The position numbers and the translations under genes were made by a program. Below, one piece after another: positions 36,111-45,237 of a DNA stretch of 64,000 nt. The DNA is taken from positions 115,219-179,218 of the forward strand of contig NZ_VZQQ01000016.1 in assembly GCF_014397785.1 (NCBI RefSeq). Reading direction: 5' to 3'. Source of the DNA: Paraburkholderia podalyriae. Its GTDB lineage: Bacteria; Pseudomonadota; Gammaproteobacteria; Burkholderiales; Burkholderiaceae. The first letter of the stretch is position 1. Every line of letters begins with the position of its first letter. The notes under the pieces were generated by a model that worked only from the letters and a program-made list of their open reading frames with translations, searched no databases and was not told where the DNA came from.

Positions 36111-37106
36111 CTAATCCCCGCAAAACTCCCGCCGCCACGCGCTCGGCGACGTGCGAAACGTGTCCGCGAAGTGCTGGCGCAGCGATGCGGCCGAGCCGAA
36201 TCCGGCGTTCGCCGCGATCGCTTCGACAGACTCGTCGGTGCTTTCCAGCAGCTGCTGCGCTCGCGCGAGCCGCTGCGCGAGCAGCCACGCGCCGACGGTG
36301 GTGCCGGTGGCGAGGCGGAAGCGTCGCGTGAACGTGCGGCGGCTCATCAGCGCGCGCGCGGCGAGCGTGTCGAGCGTATGCGGCGCGGCCAGGTTGCCGC
36401 TCACCCAGTCGAGCAGGTCAGACAGACGATCGCCGCGCGGGTTGGGCGGCATCGGCTGTTGCACGTATTGCGCCTGGCCGCCCTGGCGATGCGGCGACAC
36501 GACGAGCCGGCGTGCGACCTGATTGGTCACCCGCGCGCCGCAGATCTTGCGCAGCACGTGCAGGCAGCAGTCGAGGCCGGCGGCGGTGCCGGCCGAGGTC
36601 AGCACATTGCCGTCGTCGACGTACAGCACGTCGGGGTCGAGCCGCACGCGTGGGTAACGACGCGCGAAGTCGTCGGCCCAGGCCCAGTGCGTCGAAGCGG
36701 GCCGTCCATCGAGGATGCCCGTCGCGGCCAGCACGAAAGCGCCGAGGCACAGGCCGACGAGCAGCGCGCCGCGCGCATGCGCGGCCCTCAGCGCGTCGAG
36801 AAGCGCTGAGGGCGGCGTTTCGTCGGGATCGCGCCAGCTCGGCACGATGATCGTCTGCGCGTCGGCGAGGGCTTCGAGTCCGTGCGTGACCGCGATCGAG
36901 AAGCCCGCGGTAGTCGCGAGCGCGCCCGTCTCCGCGGCGCAGACGCGGAAGTCGAAGGCGGGAACACCGCCGCCGCGCCGGTCCTCACCGAACACGACGC
37001 ATGGTACCGACAGGTGGAACGGGCTGATGCGATCGAACGCGACGACGGCGACGACGTGGTGCGATCCGTGGTCCGAGACGTTGTCGGAAGAGGCGAAGGT
37101 GGCCAT
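36111..37106 (-). CDS. GlxA-type transcriptional regulator (DJ-1/PfpI plus AraC HTH)
   Basis: The 331-residue protein joins a class I glutamine-amidotransferase-like domain (residues ~18-185, with VGLCLGAFVLAATG around the nucleophile-elbow Cys) to an AraC-type DNA-binding domain (MSRRTFTRRFRLATGTTVGAWLLAQRLARAQ and GFGSAASLRQHFADTF). Such regulators control amine, arginine or detox catabolism. It is divergent from the isochorismatase-family gene, which may be its target. Confidence 0.9.
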   Translation of the reverse strand: MATFASSDNVSDHGSHHVVAVVAFDRISPFHLSVPCVVFGEDRRGGGVPAFDFRVCAAETGALATTAGFSIAVTHGLEALADAQTIIVPSWRDPDETPPSALLDALRAAHARGALLVGLCLGAFVLAATGILDGRPASTHWAWADDFARRYPRVRLDPDVLYVDDGNVLTSAGTAAGLDCCLHVLRKICGARVTNQVARRLVVSPHRQGGQAQYVQQPMPPNPRGDRLSDLLDWVSGNLAAPHTLDTLAARALMSRRTFTRRFRLATGTTVGAWLLAQRLARAQQLLESTDESVEAIAANAGFGSAASLRQHFADTFRTSPSAWRREFCGD

Positions 37107-37204
37107 GCTGGGCGTCTGATGAATTCATGAATGGCAGAAGTATGGCCCGATTCTAGCGAAGCTTGTCATTCGGGCCGCTGTCGGCGGGTGGGCAGCGGAG
37201 CGAC

Positions 37205-37258
37205 AATGCCGTCATTGCCGTCATTGCCGTCATTGCCGTCATTGCCGTCATTGCCGTC
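37205..37258 (+). repeat. 9-bp tandem repeat, six copies
   Basis: The unit ATTGCCGTC occurs five times perfectly at 37214-37258, preceded by one variant AATGCCGTC at 37205-37213. It lies in the divergent gap between the GlxA-type gene (start 37106) and the hydrolase (start 37325), where promoters would be. Confidence 0.95.
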
Positions 37259-37324
37259 GCGCCGCGGCCATCGCGCTGGGCGCGCGCCCTCGATTGACCG
37301 TTTTTTCTGACAAGGAGCCTTGCC

Positions 37325-37963
37325 ATGACCACACCCGCGCCGCGCCGTGCGCTGATCGTCATCGACGTGCAGAACGAATACGTGAGCGGCGAGCTGCCGA
37401 TCGAATTTCCGGACGTGCGCACGTCGCTTGCCAACATCGGTCGCGCGATCGATGCGGCGCGCGCCGCCGGCGTGCCGGTCGTGGTCGTACAGAACGTCGC
37501 GTCCGCCACCTCGCCGCTGTTCGCGCGCGGCAGCGCCGGCGCGGAACTGCACACAGTCGTCAGCTCGCGCGCTTATGACCATTTCGTCGAGAAGTCGCTG
37601 CCGAGCGCCTTCGCAGGCACCGATCTGGCCGACTGGCTCGCCGCCCGGCGGATCGACACGCTGAGCGTCACCGGCTATATGACCCACAACTGCGACGCGT
37701 CGACGATCAACCACGCGGTGCATGCAGGGCTCGCGGTCGAATTCCTGCACGATGCGACCGGCTCGGTGCCGTATGAAAACAGCGCGGGCTTCGCGAGCGC
37801 GCAGGAGATTCATCGCGTATTCAGCGTCGTGCTGCAGTCGCGCTTCGCGGCGGTCGCGAGCACCGATCAGTGGATGGCGGCGCTAAAGAGCGGCGCGCCG
37901 CTCGAGCGCGGCAACATCTATGCGTCGAATCAGGCGGCGCGAGCGCGGCGGGCGGTTGCCTGA
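37325..37963 (+). CDS. Isochorismatase-family cysteine hydrolase
   Basis: The 212-residue protein has the family triad: Asp in LIVIDVQNEYV (about residue 14), Lys in FVEKSLPSAF (about 90) and Cys in TGYMTHNCDASTINHAV (about 124). Members hydrolyse isochorismate, nicotinamide or other amides. Nothing decides the substrate. It is divergent from a GlxA-type regulator with a 9-bp repeat array about 67 bp before the ATG. Confidence 0.9.
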   Translation: MTTPAPRRALIVIDVQNEYVSGELPIEFPDVRTSLANIGRAIDAARAAGVPVVVVQNVASATSPLFARGSAGAELHTVVSSRAYDHFVEKSLPSAFAGTDLADWLAARRIDTLSVTGYMTHNCDASTINHAVHAGLAVEFLHDATGSVPYENSAGFASAQEIHRVFSVVLQSRFAAVASTDQWMAALKSGAPLERGNIYASNQAARARRAVA

Positions 37964-38004
37964 ACCCGACGCAGCGGGCGGACGATCCGGCCGGCCAATA
38001 GGAA

Positions 38005-38028
38005 CGGGCAGTTCAACCGAACCGCCCG
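38005..38028. terminator. Hairpin between the convergent hydrolase and TetR genes
   Basis: CGGGCAGTTC (38005-38014) pairs with GAACCGCCCG (38019-38028) around AACC, with one A-C mismatch, followed by CTTTCCC. Likely a terminator, with moderate strength. Confidence 0.55.
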
Positions 38029-38059
38029 CTTTCCCAAAGCCGCAACGCTTGCGCACCTT

Positions 38060-38704
38060 CTACGCCGCCGCCTTCCTGCGCAATGCCGGACTCAGGCGCA
38101 AGGCGTCGAACATCGCTTCCACCATCTGCTGCGCGTGTGCGCCGAAGTCGGTCGCATCGGGCAAAAACAGCATGTCGCGCAACGAGCCGCCGACGAACGC
38201 GTGCACCATCGCGGCGGCAAGCTTCGTGTCGAGATCGGCGGGCATCTGGCCTTTGGAGATCGCGTTGCGCAGACCGCCCTCGATCTTCGCGAGCCCCTCG
38301 CGCATGTTGGTCTGATACCGTTCCATCACCGGCCCCATGTCTTCGACCAACTCGCACTTCAGGAACAGGATGTCGAACACGCGGCGGCGGCGCGGATCAT
38401 TGGCGGTGTCGCGCACGCAGACAATGCAGACTTCCATCAGGCGCCCGAGCGGATCGGCTTCGTTGGGATCGAGCGACGCCGCCTTCAGTTCGTCGAGCGG
38501 CAGCAGCACGCGTTCGAACATTTCGGTGAAGAGTTCGCTCTTGTGCTCGAAATGCCAATAAATGGCGCCGCGCGTGACACCCGCGGCCTGGGCGATATCG
38601 GCCAGCGACGAGCGCGATACACCCTTCTCGAAGAAGACCTGTTCGGCCGCGTCGAGAATCCGGTTGCGCGTCTCCAGCGCCTCTACTTTGGTTCTTCTGA
38701 CCAT
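38060..38704 (-). CDS. TetR-family repressor of the RND efflux operon (AcrR/BpeR-like)
   Basis: The 214-residue protein starts MVRRTKVEALETRNRILDAAEQVFFEKGVSRSSLADIAQAAGVTRGAIYWHFEHKSELF, an AcrR/TtgR-style DNA-binding domain, and continues as a helical ligand-binding domain of the same class (LFLKCELVEDMGPVMERY). The start at 38704 is chosen because the frame extends 72 codons upstream through the operator region. Divergence from the pump genes and the AcrR-like operator between them make it their local repressor. Confidence 0.92.
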   Translation of the reverse strand: MVRRTKVEALETRNRILDAAEQVFFEKGVSRSSLADIAQAAGVTRGAIYWHFEHKSELFTEMFERVLLPLDELKAASLDPNEADPLGRLMEVCIVCVRDTANDPRRRRVFDILFLKCELVEDMGPVMERYQTNMREGLAKIEGGLRNAISKGQMPADLDTKLAAAMVHAFVGGSLRDMLFLPDATDFGAHAQQMVEAMFDALRLSPALRRKAAA

Positions 38705-38839
38705 ATTGGTGTGACCTGCGCTGATCCTGGGGTTTGTGCGGGCGGTTTTAAGTCCGCATGATGACAATTCGACTATTTCTGACGCGAATTGCGACGCGGA
38801 CTTTCGGACCCCCATCCCTGCAAGATATGAATGCACTTT

Positions 38840-38863
38840 TACATGCATTCGTGAATGTATATA
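38840..38863 (+). promoter_or_regulatory. AcrR-type operator overlapping the efflux promoter
   Basis: The core ATGCATTCGTGAATGTAT (38843-38860) is an inverted repeat with two mismatched arm pairs and a central GT. With flanking TAC and ATA it closely matches the E. coli AcrR site (TACATACATTTGTGAATGTATGTA, known from literature, quoted as TACATACATT / GAATGTATGTA). TATAAT at 38862-38867 and TTACAT at 38839-38844 are spaced 17 bp, so the operator fills the promoter spacer. Confidence 0.82.
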
Positions 38864-38867
38864 TAAT
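38862..38867 (+). promoter_or_regulatory. -10 element of the RND efflux promoter
   Basis: Perfect TATAAT, 17 bp after TTACAT (38839-38844). It lies 266 bp before the membrane-fusion protein ATG, implying a long leader of more than 250 nt in which no further gene is seen. Confidence 0.7.
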
Positions 38868-39133
38868 AGCACCCCACGAGCGCGTAGCCCAAGCCGTGAC
38901 GACCGGTTAATATCCGTCACTGTTGCCTTTCGAAAGCGCTATCGCAGCCGCCAAACGGCGGCGCTGTGCGGCATTCCCCGGTATGGCGCATTCGTAGCAA
39001 GGTGCCCTGCAAGCGCAAGTTTGCATTCATGGGCTGCCGGTCGAGCGTCGCGAGACGCCTGCGTGCGCTGTCGTCACCCGGGGTAGGGACGCGCGCACTT
39101 TTTCATTACTCAGTCTTTGACAGAGGTCGCTCC

Positions 39134-40357
39134 ATGCGCGTCGAACGGGTTCCATTCCGCTTAATCAGTGCCGCGACGGCTGCCATCTTGCTGGCGGCGT
39201 GCGGACCAAAACAATCTGCCCCGCCGCCCCAGACGCCCGAAGTCGGCGTCGTCACCCTCCAGCCGACGACCGTGCCCGTCGTCACCGAACTGCCCGGCCG
39301 TACCAGTGCTTTCCTCGTCGCGCAGGTGCGTGCGCGGGTCGACGGCATCGTGCTGCGCCGCGAGTTCACCGAGGGTAGTGAGGTCAAGGCCGGTCAGCGT
39401 CTGTACAAGATCGATCCGGCGCCGTACATCGCGTCGTTGAACAATGCGAAGGCATCGCTCGCGAAGGCGCAGGCGAACCTGGTGACGACCACCGCGCAGG
39501 CCAATCGCTACAAGGTGCTGGTCGCGGCGAACGCGGTCAGCAAGCAGGACTACGACAACGCGGTCGCCGCCGAAGGCCAGGCCGCCGCCGACGTCGCCGC
39601 GGGCAAGGCCGCGGTCGATACCGCGCAGATCAACCTCGGCTATACCGACGTGACCTCGCCCGTGACCGGCCAGATCGGCGTGTCGCAGGTCACGCCGGGC
39701 GCCTTCGTGCAGCAGAGCGCGGCCACGCTGATGGCCACGGTCCAGCAGCTCGACCCGGTCTACGTCGACCTCACGCAATCGAGCCTCGATGGTCTGAAGC
39801 TGCGCCGCGACATGCAGGAAGGGCGTCTGAAGACGACCGGCCCGGGCGCCGCGCAGGTCACGCTGGTGCTGGAGGACGGTCGCGTCTATTCCGAGAAGGG
39901 CAAGCTGCAGTTCACCGACGTGACCGTCGACCAGAGCACTGGCTCGGTCACTGTGCGCGCGATCTTCAAGAACCCGAACCACGTGCTGCTGCCGGGCATG
40001 TTCGTGCGCGCGAAGATCGACGAGGGCGTGAACCAGAACGCGCTGATCGTGCCGCAAGTCGGCGTCACGCACGACCAGAAAGGTCAACCTACCGCGCTCG
40101 TCGTCGACAACGACAACAAGGTCGAGCTGCGTCCGCTGGTTACCACGGGCACCCATGGTTCGTACTGGGTGGTGTCGGACGGCCTGAAGCCGGGTGACCG
40201 GGTGATCGTCCAGGGCACCGACAAGGCGCGTCCCGGCCAGCAGGTCAAGCCCGTGCCGGCGCAGCTGCCCGGCAACCCGGCTTCCAACGTGGCCGCGGGC
40301 GGCGCCCAGACAGCTCAACCCGCGGCTCAGCCTGCCTCCGCCGCCTCGGGCGCGTAA
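39134..40357 (+). CDS. RND efflux periplasmic adaptor, AcrA/MexA/BpeA type
   Basis: A 407-residue lipoprotein: signal ending ILLAACGPK, with Cys at about residue 24. The barrel-sandwich (lipoyl) halves flank a coiled-coil hairpin at about residues 95-165 (LNNAKASLAKAQANLV and following), and beta-barrel and membrane-proximal domains follow. The Pro/Ala/Gln-rich C-terminus is low complexity. It links the inner-membrane pump to the outer-membrane channel encoded by the next two genes. Confidence 0.95.
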   Translation: MRVERVPFRLISAATAAILLAACGPKQSAPPPQTPEVGVVTLQPTTVPVVTELPGRTSAFLVAQVRARVDGIVLRREFTEGSEVKAGQRLYKIDPAPYIASLNNAKASLAKAQANLVTTTAQANRYKVLVAANAVSKQDYDNAVAAEGQAAADVAAGKAAVDTAQINLGYTDVTSPVTGQIGVSQVTPGAFVQQSAATLMATVQQLDPVYVDLTQSSLDGLKLRRDMQEGRLKTTGPGAAQVTLVLEDGRVYSEKGKLQFTDVTVDQSTGSVTVRAIFKNPNHVLLPGMFVRAKIDEGVNQNALIVPQVGVTHDQKGQPTALVVDNDNKVELRPLVTTGTHGSYWVVSDGLKPGDRVIVQGTDKARPGQQVKPVPAQLPGNPASNVAAGGAQTAQPAAQPASAASGA

Positions 40358-40375
40358 TAACAGGGAGCCCGCCTC

Positions 40376-43300
40376 ATGGCAAAGTTCTTTATTGATCGCC
40401 CGATTTTTGCATGGGTGATCGCCATCATCTTGATGCTCGCGGGTCTCGCGTCGGTGTTCACGCTGCCGATCGCGCAATACCCGACCATCGCGCCGCCGTC
40501 GATCCAGATCAGCGCAACCTACCCGGGTGCTTCGGCGAAGACGGTGGAAAACACCGTCACGCAGGTGATCGAGCAGCAGATGAGTGGTCTGGACCACCTG
40601 CTGTACCTCGCGTCGACCTCGGACGACTCGGGCACGGCCACCATCACGCTGACGTTTGCGGCCGGCACCAACCCTGACATCGCGCAGGTGCAGGTGCAGA
40701 ACAAGCTGCAGCTCGCCACGCCGCTGCTTCCGCAAGCGGTGCAGCAGCTCGGCACCAAGGTTACGAAGTCGAGCAGCAGCTTCCTGCTGGTGATGGCGTT
40801 CGTGTCGACCGACGGCAGCATGAACAAGTACGACCTCGCGAACTACGTCGCGTCGAACATTCAGGATCCGATCAGCCGTATCGACGGCGTGGGTACGGTG
40901 ACGCTGTTCGGCTCGCAGTACGCGATGCGGATCTGGCTCGACGCGAACAAGCTGAACAACTTCAGCCTGACACCGCTCGACGTCTCAACCGCGCTGCAGG
41001 CGCAGAACGTGCAGGTCGCGGGCGGCGCTCTTGGCGGCACGCCGTCGGTGCAGGGCCAGGTGCTGCAGGCCACGATCACGCAGGCCACGCTGCTCAATAC
41101 GCCCGAGCAGTTCGGCAACATCCTGCTGAAGGTGAACCAGGACGGCTCGCAGGTACGTCTGCGCGACGTGTCGCACATCGAACTCGGCGGCGAAAACTAC
41201 AACTTCGACACCAAGTACAACGGTCAGCCGACGGCGGGCTTCGGTATCCAGCTCGCCACGGGCGCGAACGCGCTCGCCACCGCGAAGGCGGTGCGCACGA
41301 AGGTCGCCGAACTGTCGAAGTACTTCCCGCACGGTCTCGTGGTGCAGTACCCGTACGACACGACGCCGTTCGTGCGCCTGTCAATCGAGGAAGTGGTCAA
41401 GACGCTGCTCGAAGGTATCGTGCTCGTGTTCCTCGTCATGTACCTGTTCCTGCAGAACCTGCGCGCCACGCTGATCCCGACGATCGCGGTGCCGGTGGTG
41501 CTGCTCGGTACGTTCGCGATCATGAGTGTGGTCGGTTTCTCGATCAACACGCTGTCGATGTTCGGTCTCGTGCTCGCGATCGGTCTGCTGGTGGACGACG
41601 CGATCGTGGTGGTGGAAAACGTCGAGCGGGTGATGCAGGAGGAGGGTTTAGCGCCTCGCGACGCGACCCGCAAGGCGATGGACCAGATCACCGGCGCGCT
41701 GGTCGGCGTCGCGCTCGTGCTGTCGGCGGTGTTCGTGCCGGTGGCGTTCTCGGGCGGCTCGGTCGGTGCGATTTACCGGCAGTTCTCGCTGACGATCGTC
41801 GCGGCGATGGTGCTGTCCGTGCTCGTCGCGTTGATTCTGACGCCGGCGTTGTGCGCGACGATCCTGAAGCCGATTCCGAAGGGTCATCACGAAAAAGCCA
41901 CCGGCTTCTTCGGCTGGTTCAACCGTACCTTCAACACGAGCCGCGACAAATATCACTCGGGCGTGCACCACGTGATCAAGCGCTCGGGCCGCTGGCTCAT
42001 CATCTACATGGTGGTGATCTTCGCGGTGGGGCTGCTGTTCGTGCGTCTGCCGAAGTCGTTCCTGCCTGACGAAGACCAGGGCACGATGTTCGTGCTCGTG
42101 CAAACGCCGTCGGGCTCGACGCAGGAAACCACCGCGCACGCGCTGAAAGACGTGTCGGACTACTTGCTGAACGACGAGAAGGCGATCGTCGAATCGACCT
42201 TCACGGTGAACGGCTTCAGCTTCGCGGGTCGCGGCCAGAACGCGGGTCTCGTGTTCGTGCGGATGAGGGACTACGCGCAGCGTCAGCACGCGGATCAGAA
42301 AGTGCAGGCACTCGTTGGACGTCTGTTCATGCACTTCAGCAGCTACAAGAACGCGCTCGTGTATCCGGTCAATCCGCCGTCGATTCCTGAACTCGGCACC
42401 GCGGCAGGCTTCGACTTCCAGCTGCAGGACCGCGGGGGTATCGGTCATGCGAAGCTGATGGAAGCGCGCAACATGCTGCTCGGTCTGGCGGCGAAAGATC
42501 CGACGCTCGCACAGGTGCGTCCGAACGGCCTGAACGATACGCCGCAGTTCAAGGTGAGCATCGACCACGAGAAGGCGTCGGCGCTCGGCGTGTCGCTCTC
42601 CACGATCGACCAGACGTTCTCGATCGCGTGGGCTTCGGCGTACGTGAACAACTTCCTCGACATCGACGGCCGGATCAAGAAGGTGTACCTGCAGGGCGAC
42701 GCGCCGTTCCGGATGAAACCGGAAGACGTGAGTGCCTGGTTCGTGCGCAACAGCGCGGGCGCGATGGTGCCGTTCTCGGCCTTCGCGAGCACCGAGTGGA
42801 CGTACGGTTCGCCGAAGCTCGAGCGCTACAACGGTATCTCGTCGGTGGAAATCCAGGGTGCGGCCGCGCCGGGCAAGTCGACCGGTCAGGCGATGGTTGC
42901 GATGGAATCGATCGTCAAGAAGCTGCCGGCGGGCGTCGGCTACGAGTGGACGGGTCTGTCGCTGCAGGAGCGTCAGTCGGGTTCGCAGGCGCCGATCCTG
43001 TACGGCATCTCGATCCTCGTTGTGTTCCTGTGTCTCGCGGCGCTGTATGAAAGCTGGTCGATCCCGTTCTCGGTGATCATGGTGGTGCCGCTCGGCGTGA
43101 TCGGCGCGCTGCTGGCCGCGACGCTGCGCGGGCTCGAGAACGACGTGTTCTTCCAGGTGGGTCTGCTGACCACGGTCGGTCTGTCGGCGAAGAACGCGAT
43201 TCTGATCGTGGAATTCGCGCGAGAACTGCAGCAGGGTGAAGGCATGGGGCCGATCGAGGCCGCGCTCGAAGCGGCGCGTCTGCGGTTGCGTCCGATCCTG

Positions 43301-43606
43301 ATGACCTCGCTCGCGTTCATTCTCGGCGTGTTGCCGCTCGCGATCAGTAACGGCGCGGGCTCGGCAAGCCAGCACGCGATCGGTACCGGCGTGATCGGCG
43401 GGATGTTGACGGCGACCTTCCTCGCGATCTTCATGATCCCGATGTTCTTCGTCGTGATTCGCGCGAAGTTCGGCGGCGAGAAGGAAGACCCGGATGAAGC
43501 GCTGCGCCACTACCAACAGCACCATCCGCACGATCCGCAAGGCGGCGCGACGGGTGGCACGGCCGACGGCTCGGATGGCAATGGCTCGGGCAAGGATGGG
43601 CATTGA
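40376..43606 (+). CDS. RND efflux pump inner-membrane transporter, AcrB/MexB/BpeB type
   Basis: The 1076-residue protein begins MAKFFIDRPIFAWVIAIILM, the HAE1-family signature, and has the proton-relay Asp pair in GLLVDDAIVVVENVERVM near residue 405, NTLSMFGLVLAIG and the second-half NAILIVEFARE. Two porter domains lie between TM1-2 and TM7-8. It exports drugs by proton antiport. A low-complexity C-terminal tail (His/Gly/Asp-rich, ~40 residues) is present. It ends 1 bp before the channel gene. Confidence 0.98.
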   Translation: MAKFFIDRPIFAWVIAIILMLAGLASVFTLPIAQYPTIAPPSIQISATYPGASAKTVENTVTQVIEQQMSGLDHLLYLASTSDDSGTATITLTFAAGTNPDIAQVQVQNKLQLATPLLPQAVQQLGTKVTKSSSSFLLVMAFVSTDGSMNKYDLANYVASNIQDPISRIDGVGTVTLFGSQYAMRIWLDANKLNNFSLTPLDVSTALQAQNVQVAGGALGGTPSVQGQVLQATITQATLLNTPEQFGNILLKVNQDGSQVRLRDVSHIELGGENYNFDTKYNGQPTAGFGIQLATGANALATAKAVRTKVAELSKYFPHGLVVQYPYDTTPFVRLSIEEVVKTLLEGIVLVFLVMYLFLQNLRATLIPTIAVPVVLLGTFAIMSVVGFSINTLSMFGLVLAIGLLVDDAIVVVENVERVMQEEGLAPRDATRKAMDQITGALVGVALVLSAVFVPVAFSGGSVGAIYRQFSLTIVAAMVLSVLVALILTPALCATILKPIPKGHHEKATGFFGWFNRTFNTSRDKYHSGVHHVIKRSGRWLIIYMVVIFAVGLLFVRLPKSFLPDEDQGTMFVLVQTPSGSTQETTAHALKDVSDYLLNDEKAIVESTFTVNGFSFAGRGQNAGLVFVRMRDYAQRQHADQKVQALVGRLFMHFSSYKNALVYPVNPPSIPELGTAAGFDFQLQDRGGIGHAKLMEARNMLLGLAAKDPTLAQVRPNGLNDTPQFKVSIDHEKASALGVSLSTIDQTFSIAWASAYVNNFLDIDGRIKKVYLQGDAPFRMKPEDVSAWFVRNSAGAMVPFSAFASTEWTYGSPKLERYNGISSVEIQGAAAPGKSTGQAMVAMESIVKKLPAGVGYEWTGLSLQERQSGSQAPILYGISILVVFLCLAALYESWSIPFSVIMVVPLGVIGALLAATLRGLENDVFFQVGLLTTVGLSAKNAILIVEFARELQQGEGMGPIEAALEAARLRLRPILMTSLAFILGVLPLAISNGAGSASQHAIGTGVIGGMLTATFLAIFMIPMFFVVIRAKFGGEKEDPDEALRHYQQHHPHDPQGGATGGTADGSDGNGSGKDGH

Positions 43607-43607
43607 G

Positions 43608-45122
43608 ATGCAAAAACACTCTTTGATTGCAGTGGCCGTCGCGCTGCTCGCCACGGGTTGCACGCTGGCGCCGCACTACGAGCGGCCCGCCGCGCCCGTG
43701 ACGGCGACTTTCCCGACGGGCGGCGTGTACGATCAGCAGCCGGGCACGCACGGCGCGCGCAGCGCGAACGGCCAGGCCGCCGCCGACATCGGCTGGCGCG
43801 ACTTCTTCGTCGATCCCCGTCTGCAGCAGCTGATCGAAATCGCGCTGAAGAACAACCGCGATCTGCGTGTGTCGGTGCTGAACATGCAGGCGTCGGCGGC
43901 GCAGTACCGCATCGTGCGTGCGGGTCTGTTCCCGACGCTCGATGCCGCGGCCTCGCAAAGCAAGTCGCGCACGCCGAAGGACCTGACTTTCACCGGCGTG
44001 ACGATCTCCAACACGTATTCGGTGGGCTTGAACGCGTCGTGGGAAATCGACTTCTTCGGGCGCGTGCAGAGCCTGAAGGATCAGGCGTTGGCCACGTACC
44101 TCGGCACCGCGCAGGCGCGCAAGGCGGCGGAAATCTCGCTGGTGACGCAGGTGGCGAATCAGTACATGACGGTGCTCGAACTGGATGATCTGCTGAAGGT
44201 CACGCAGAACACGCTGAAGACGGCGCAGGAGTCGTACCGCATCACCAAACTGCAGTTCGACAACGGTACGGGTTCCGAACTCGATCTGCGGCAGTCGCAA
44301 ACAGTCGTCGAGACCGCCAGCGCGAACCTGCAGTCGCAGACGCGGTTGCGGACCCAGGCTGACAACGCGCTGGTGCTGCTGATCGGCGAGCCGTTGCCCG
44401 CTAGTCTGGCGAGCGGCCTGCCGCTGGACGACCAGGACCTGCTCACGGACATTCCGGCGGGCCTGCCATCCGATCTGCTGACGCGTCGTCCCGACATCAT
44501 CGAGGCCGAGGAGAATCTGCTCGCGGCCAACGCGAACATCGGCGCGGCGCGCGCGGCGTTCTTCCCGAAGGTCACGCTGACCGGCAGCGCCGGCACGCTG
44601 AGCCCGACGCTCGGCGGGCTGTTCAAGCCGGGTTCGGCGGCGTGGAGCTTCGCGCCGTCGATCACGCTGCCGATCTTCGAGGGCGGTCAGAACATGGCCA
44701 ACCTCGATCTCGCCAACATCCAGAAGAACGTGCAGATCGCCACGTATGAAAAGGCGATCCAGACGGCCTTCCGTGAAGTGGCGGATGGACTGGCCGCGCG
44801 CGGCACATACGACGAGCAGATCGCGGCGCTCGAGCGCGATGTCGCGGCCGAGCAGCGCCGGCTGGACCTGTCGACCCTCCGTTATACGAATGGTGTCGAC
44901 AGCTATCTGTCGGTGCTGACCGCGCAGACCTCGCTGTACGTGGCTCAGCAGGCGCTGGTTACCGCGCGCATGGAGCGCCTGCAGAACCTGGTCACGCTGT
45001 ACCAGGCGCTCGGCGGCGGCTGGGTCGAGCATACCGGCGACCAGCCGCGTCCCGCCGACACGCCGGTCGACTACGGTGCGGCGAGCGCGCCGGTCGCGGC
45101 TTCGGCGGCGACGGCAGGGTAA
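43608..45122 (+). CDS. Outer-membrane efflux lipoprotein, OprM/NodT type
   Basis: The 504-residue protein begins MQKHSLIAVAVALLATGCTLAPHYERP, a lipoprotein signal with Cys at about residue 18. Two OEP repeats follow with coiled-coil helices (TVLELDDLLKVTQNTLKTAQESYRIT) and the RRPDIIEAEENLLAANANIGAARAAFFP motif typical of NodT-family channels. ATG at 43608 is preceded by GATGGGCATTGAG in the end of the pump gene. It completes the tripartite pump and ends before a strong terminator. Confidence 0.96.
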   Translation: MQKHSLIAVAVALLATGCTLAPHYERPAAPVTATFPTGGVYDQQPGTHGARSANGQAAADIGWRDFFVDPRLQQLIEIALKNNRDLRVSVLNMQASAAQYRIVRAGLFPTLDAAASQSKSRTPKDLTFTGVTISNTYSVGLNASWEIDFFGRVQSLKDQALATYLGTAQARKAAEISLVTQVANQYMTVLELDDLLKVTQNTLKTAQESYRITKLQFDNGTGSELDLRQSQTVVETASANLQSQTRLRTQADNALVLLIGEPLPASLASGLPLDDQDLLTDIPAGLPSDLLTRRPDIIEAEENLLAANANIGAARAAFFPKVTLTGSAGTLSPTLGGLFKPGSAAWSFAPSITLPIFEGGQNMANLDLANIQKNVQIATYEKAIQTAFREVADGLAARGTYDEQIAALERDVAAEQRRLDLSTLRYTNGVDSYLSVLTAQTSLYVAQQALVTARMERLQNLVTLYQALGGGWVEHTGDQPRPADTPVDYGAASAPVAASAATAG

Positions 45123-45156
45123 GCGGTTCGGCTCGACGAACCGCTGAAGTAAAGCA

Positions 45157-45184
45157 AAAACGCCACGGCATGCCGTGGCGTTTT
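45157..45184. terminator. Bidirectional terminator after the efflux operon
   Basis: A perfect 12-bp stem AAAACGCCACGG at 45157-45168 with its complement at 45173-45184 encloses CATG. The A and T ends make it work for both the channel gene and the convergent permease gene. Confidence 0.95.
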
Positions 45185-45237
45185 CGTTGATGCGCGGCGT
45201 TCGGTGCCGCTCGCCGCATCGGCGCTGCATCAAAAGC

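Noticed and set aside
37205..37258. Possible CRISPR array
   Set aside because: Units are 9 bp and directly adjacent with no spacers; it is a simple tandem repeat.
41648..43663. Minus-strand 671-codon frame opposite the RND transporter gene
   Set aside because: Arg/His-rich shadow of a highly conserved gene with no independent signals.
43431..45233. Minus-strand 600-codon frame opposite the outer-membrane channel gene
   Set aside because: Shadow frame with no motif and no ribosome site.
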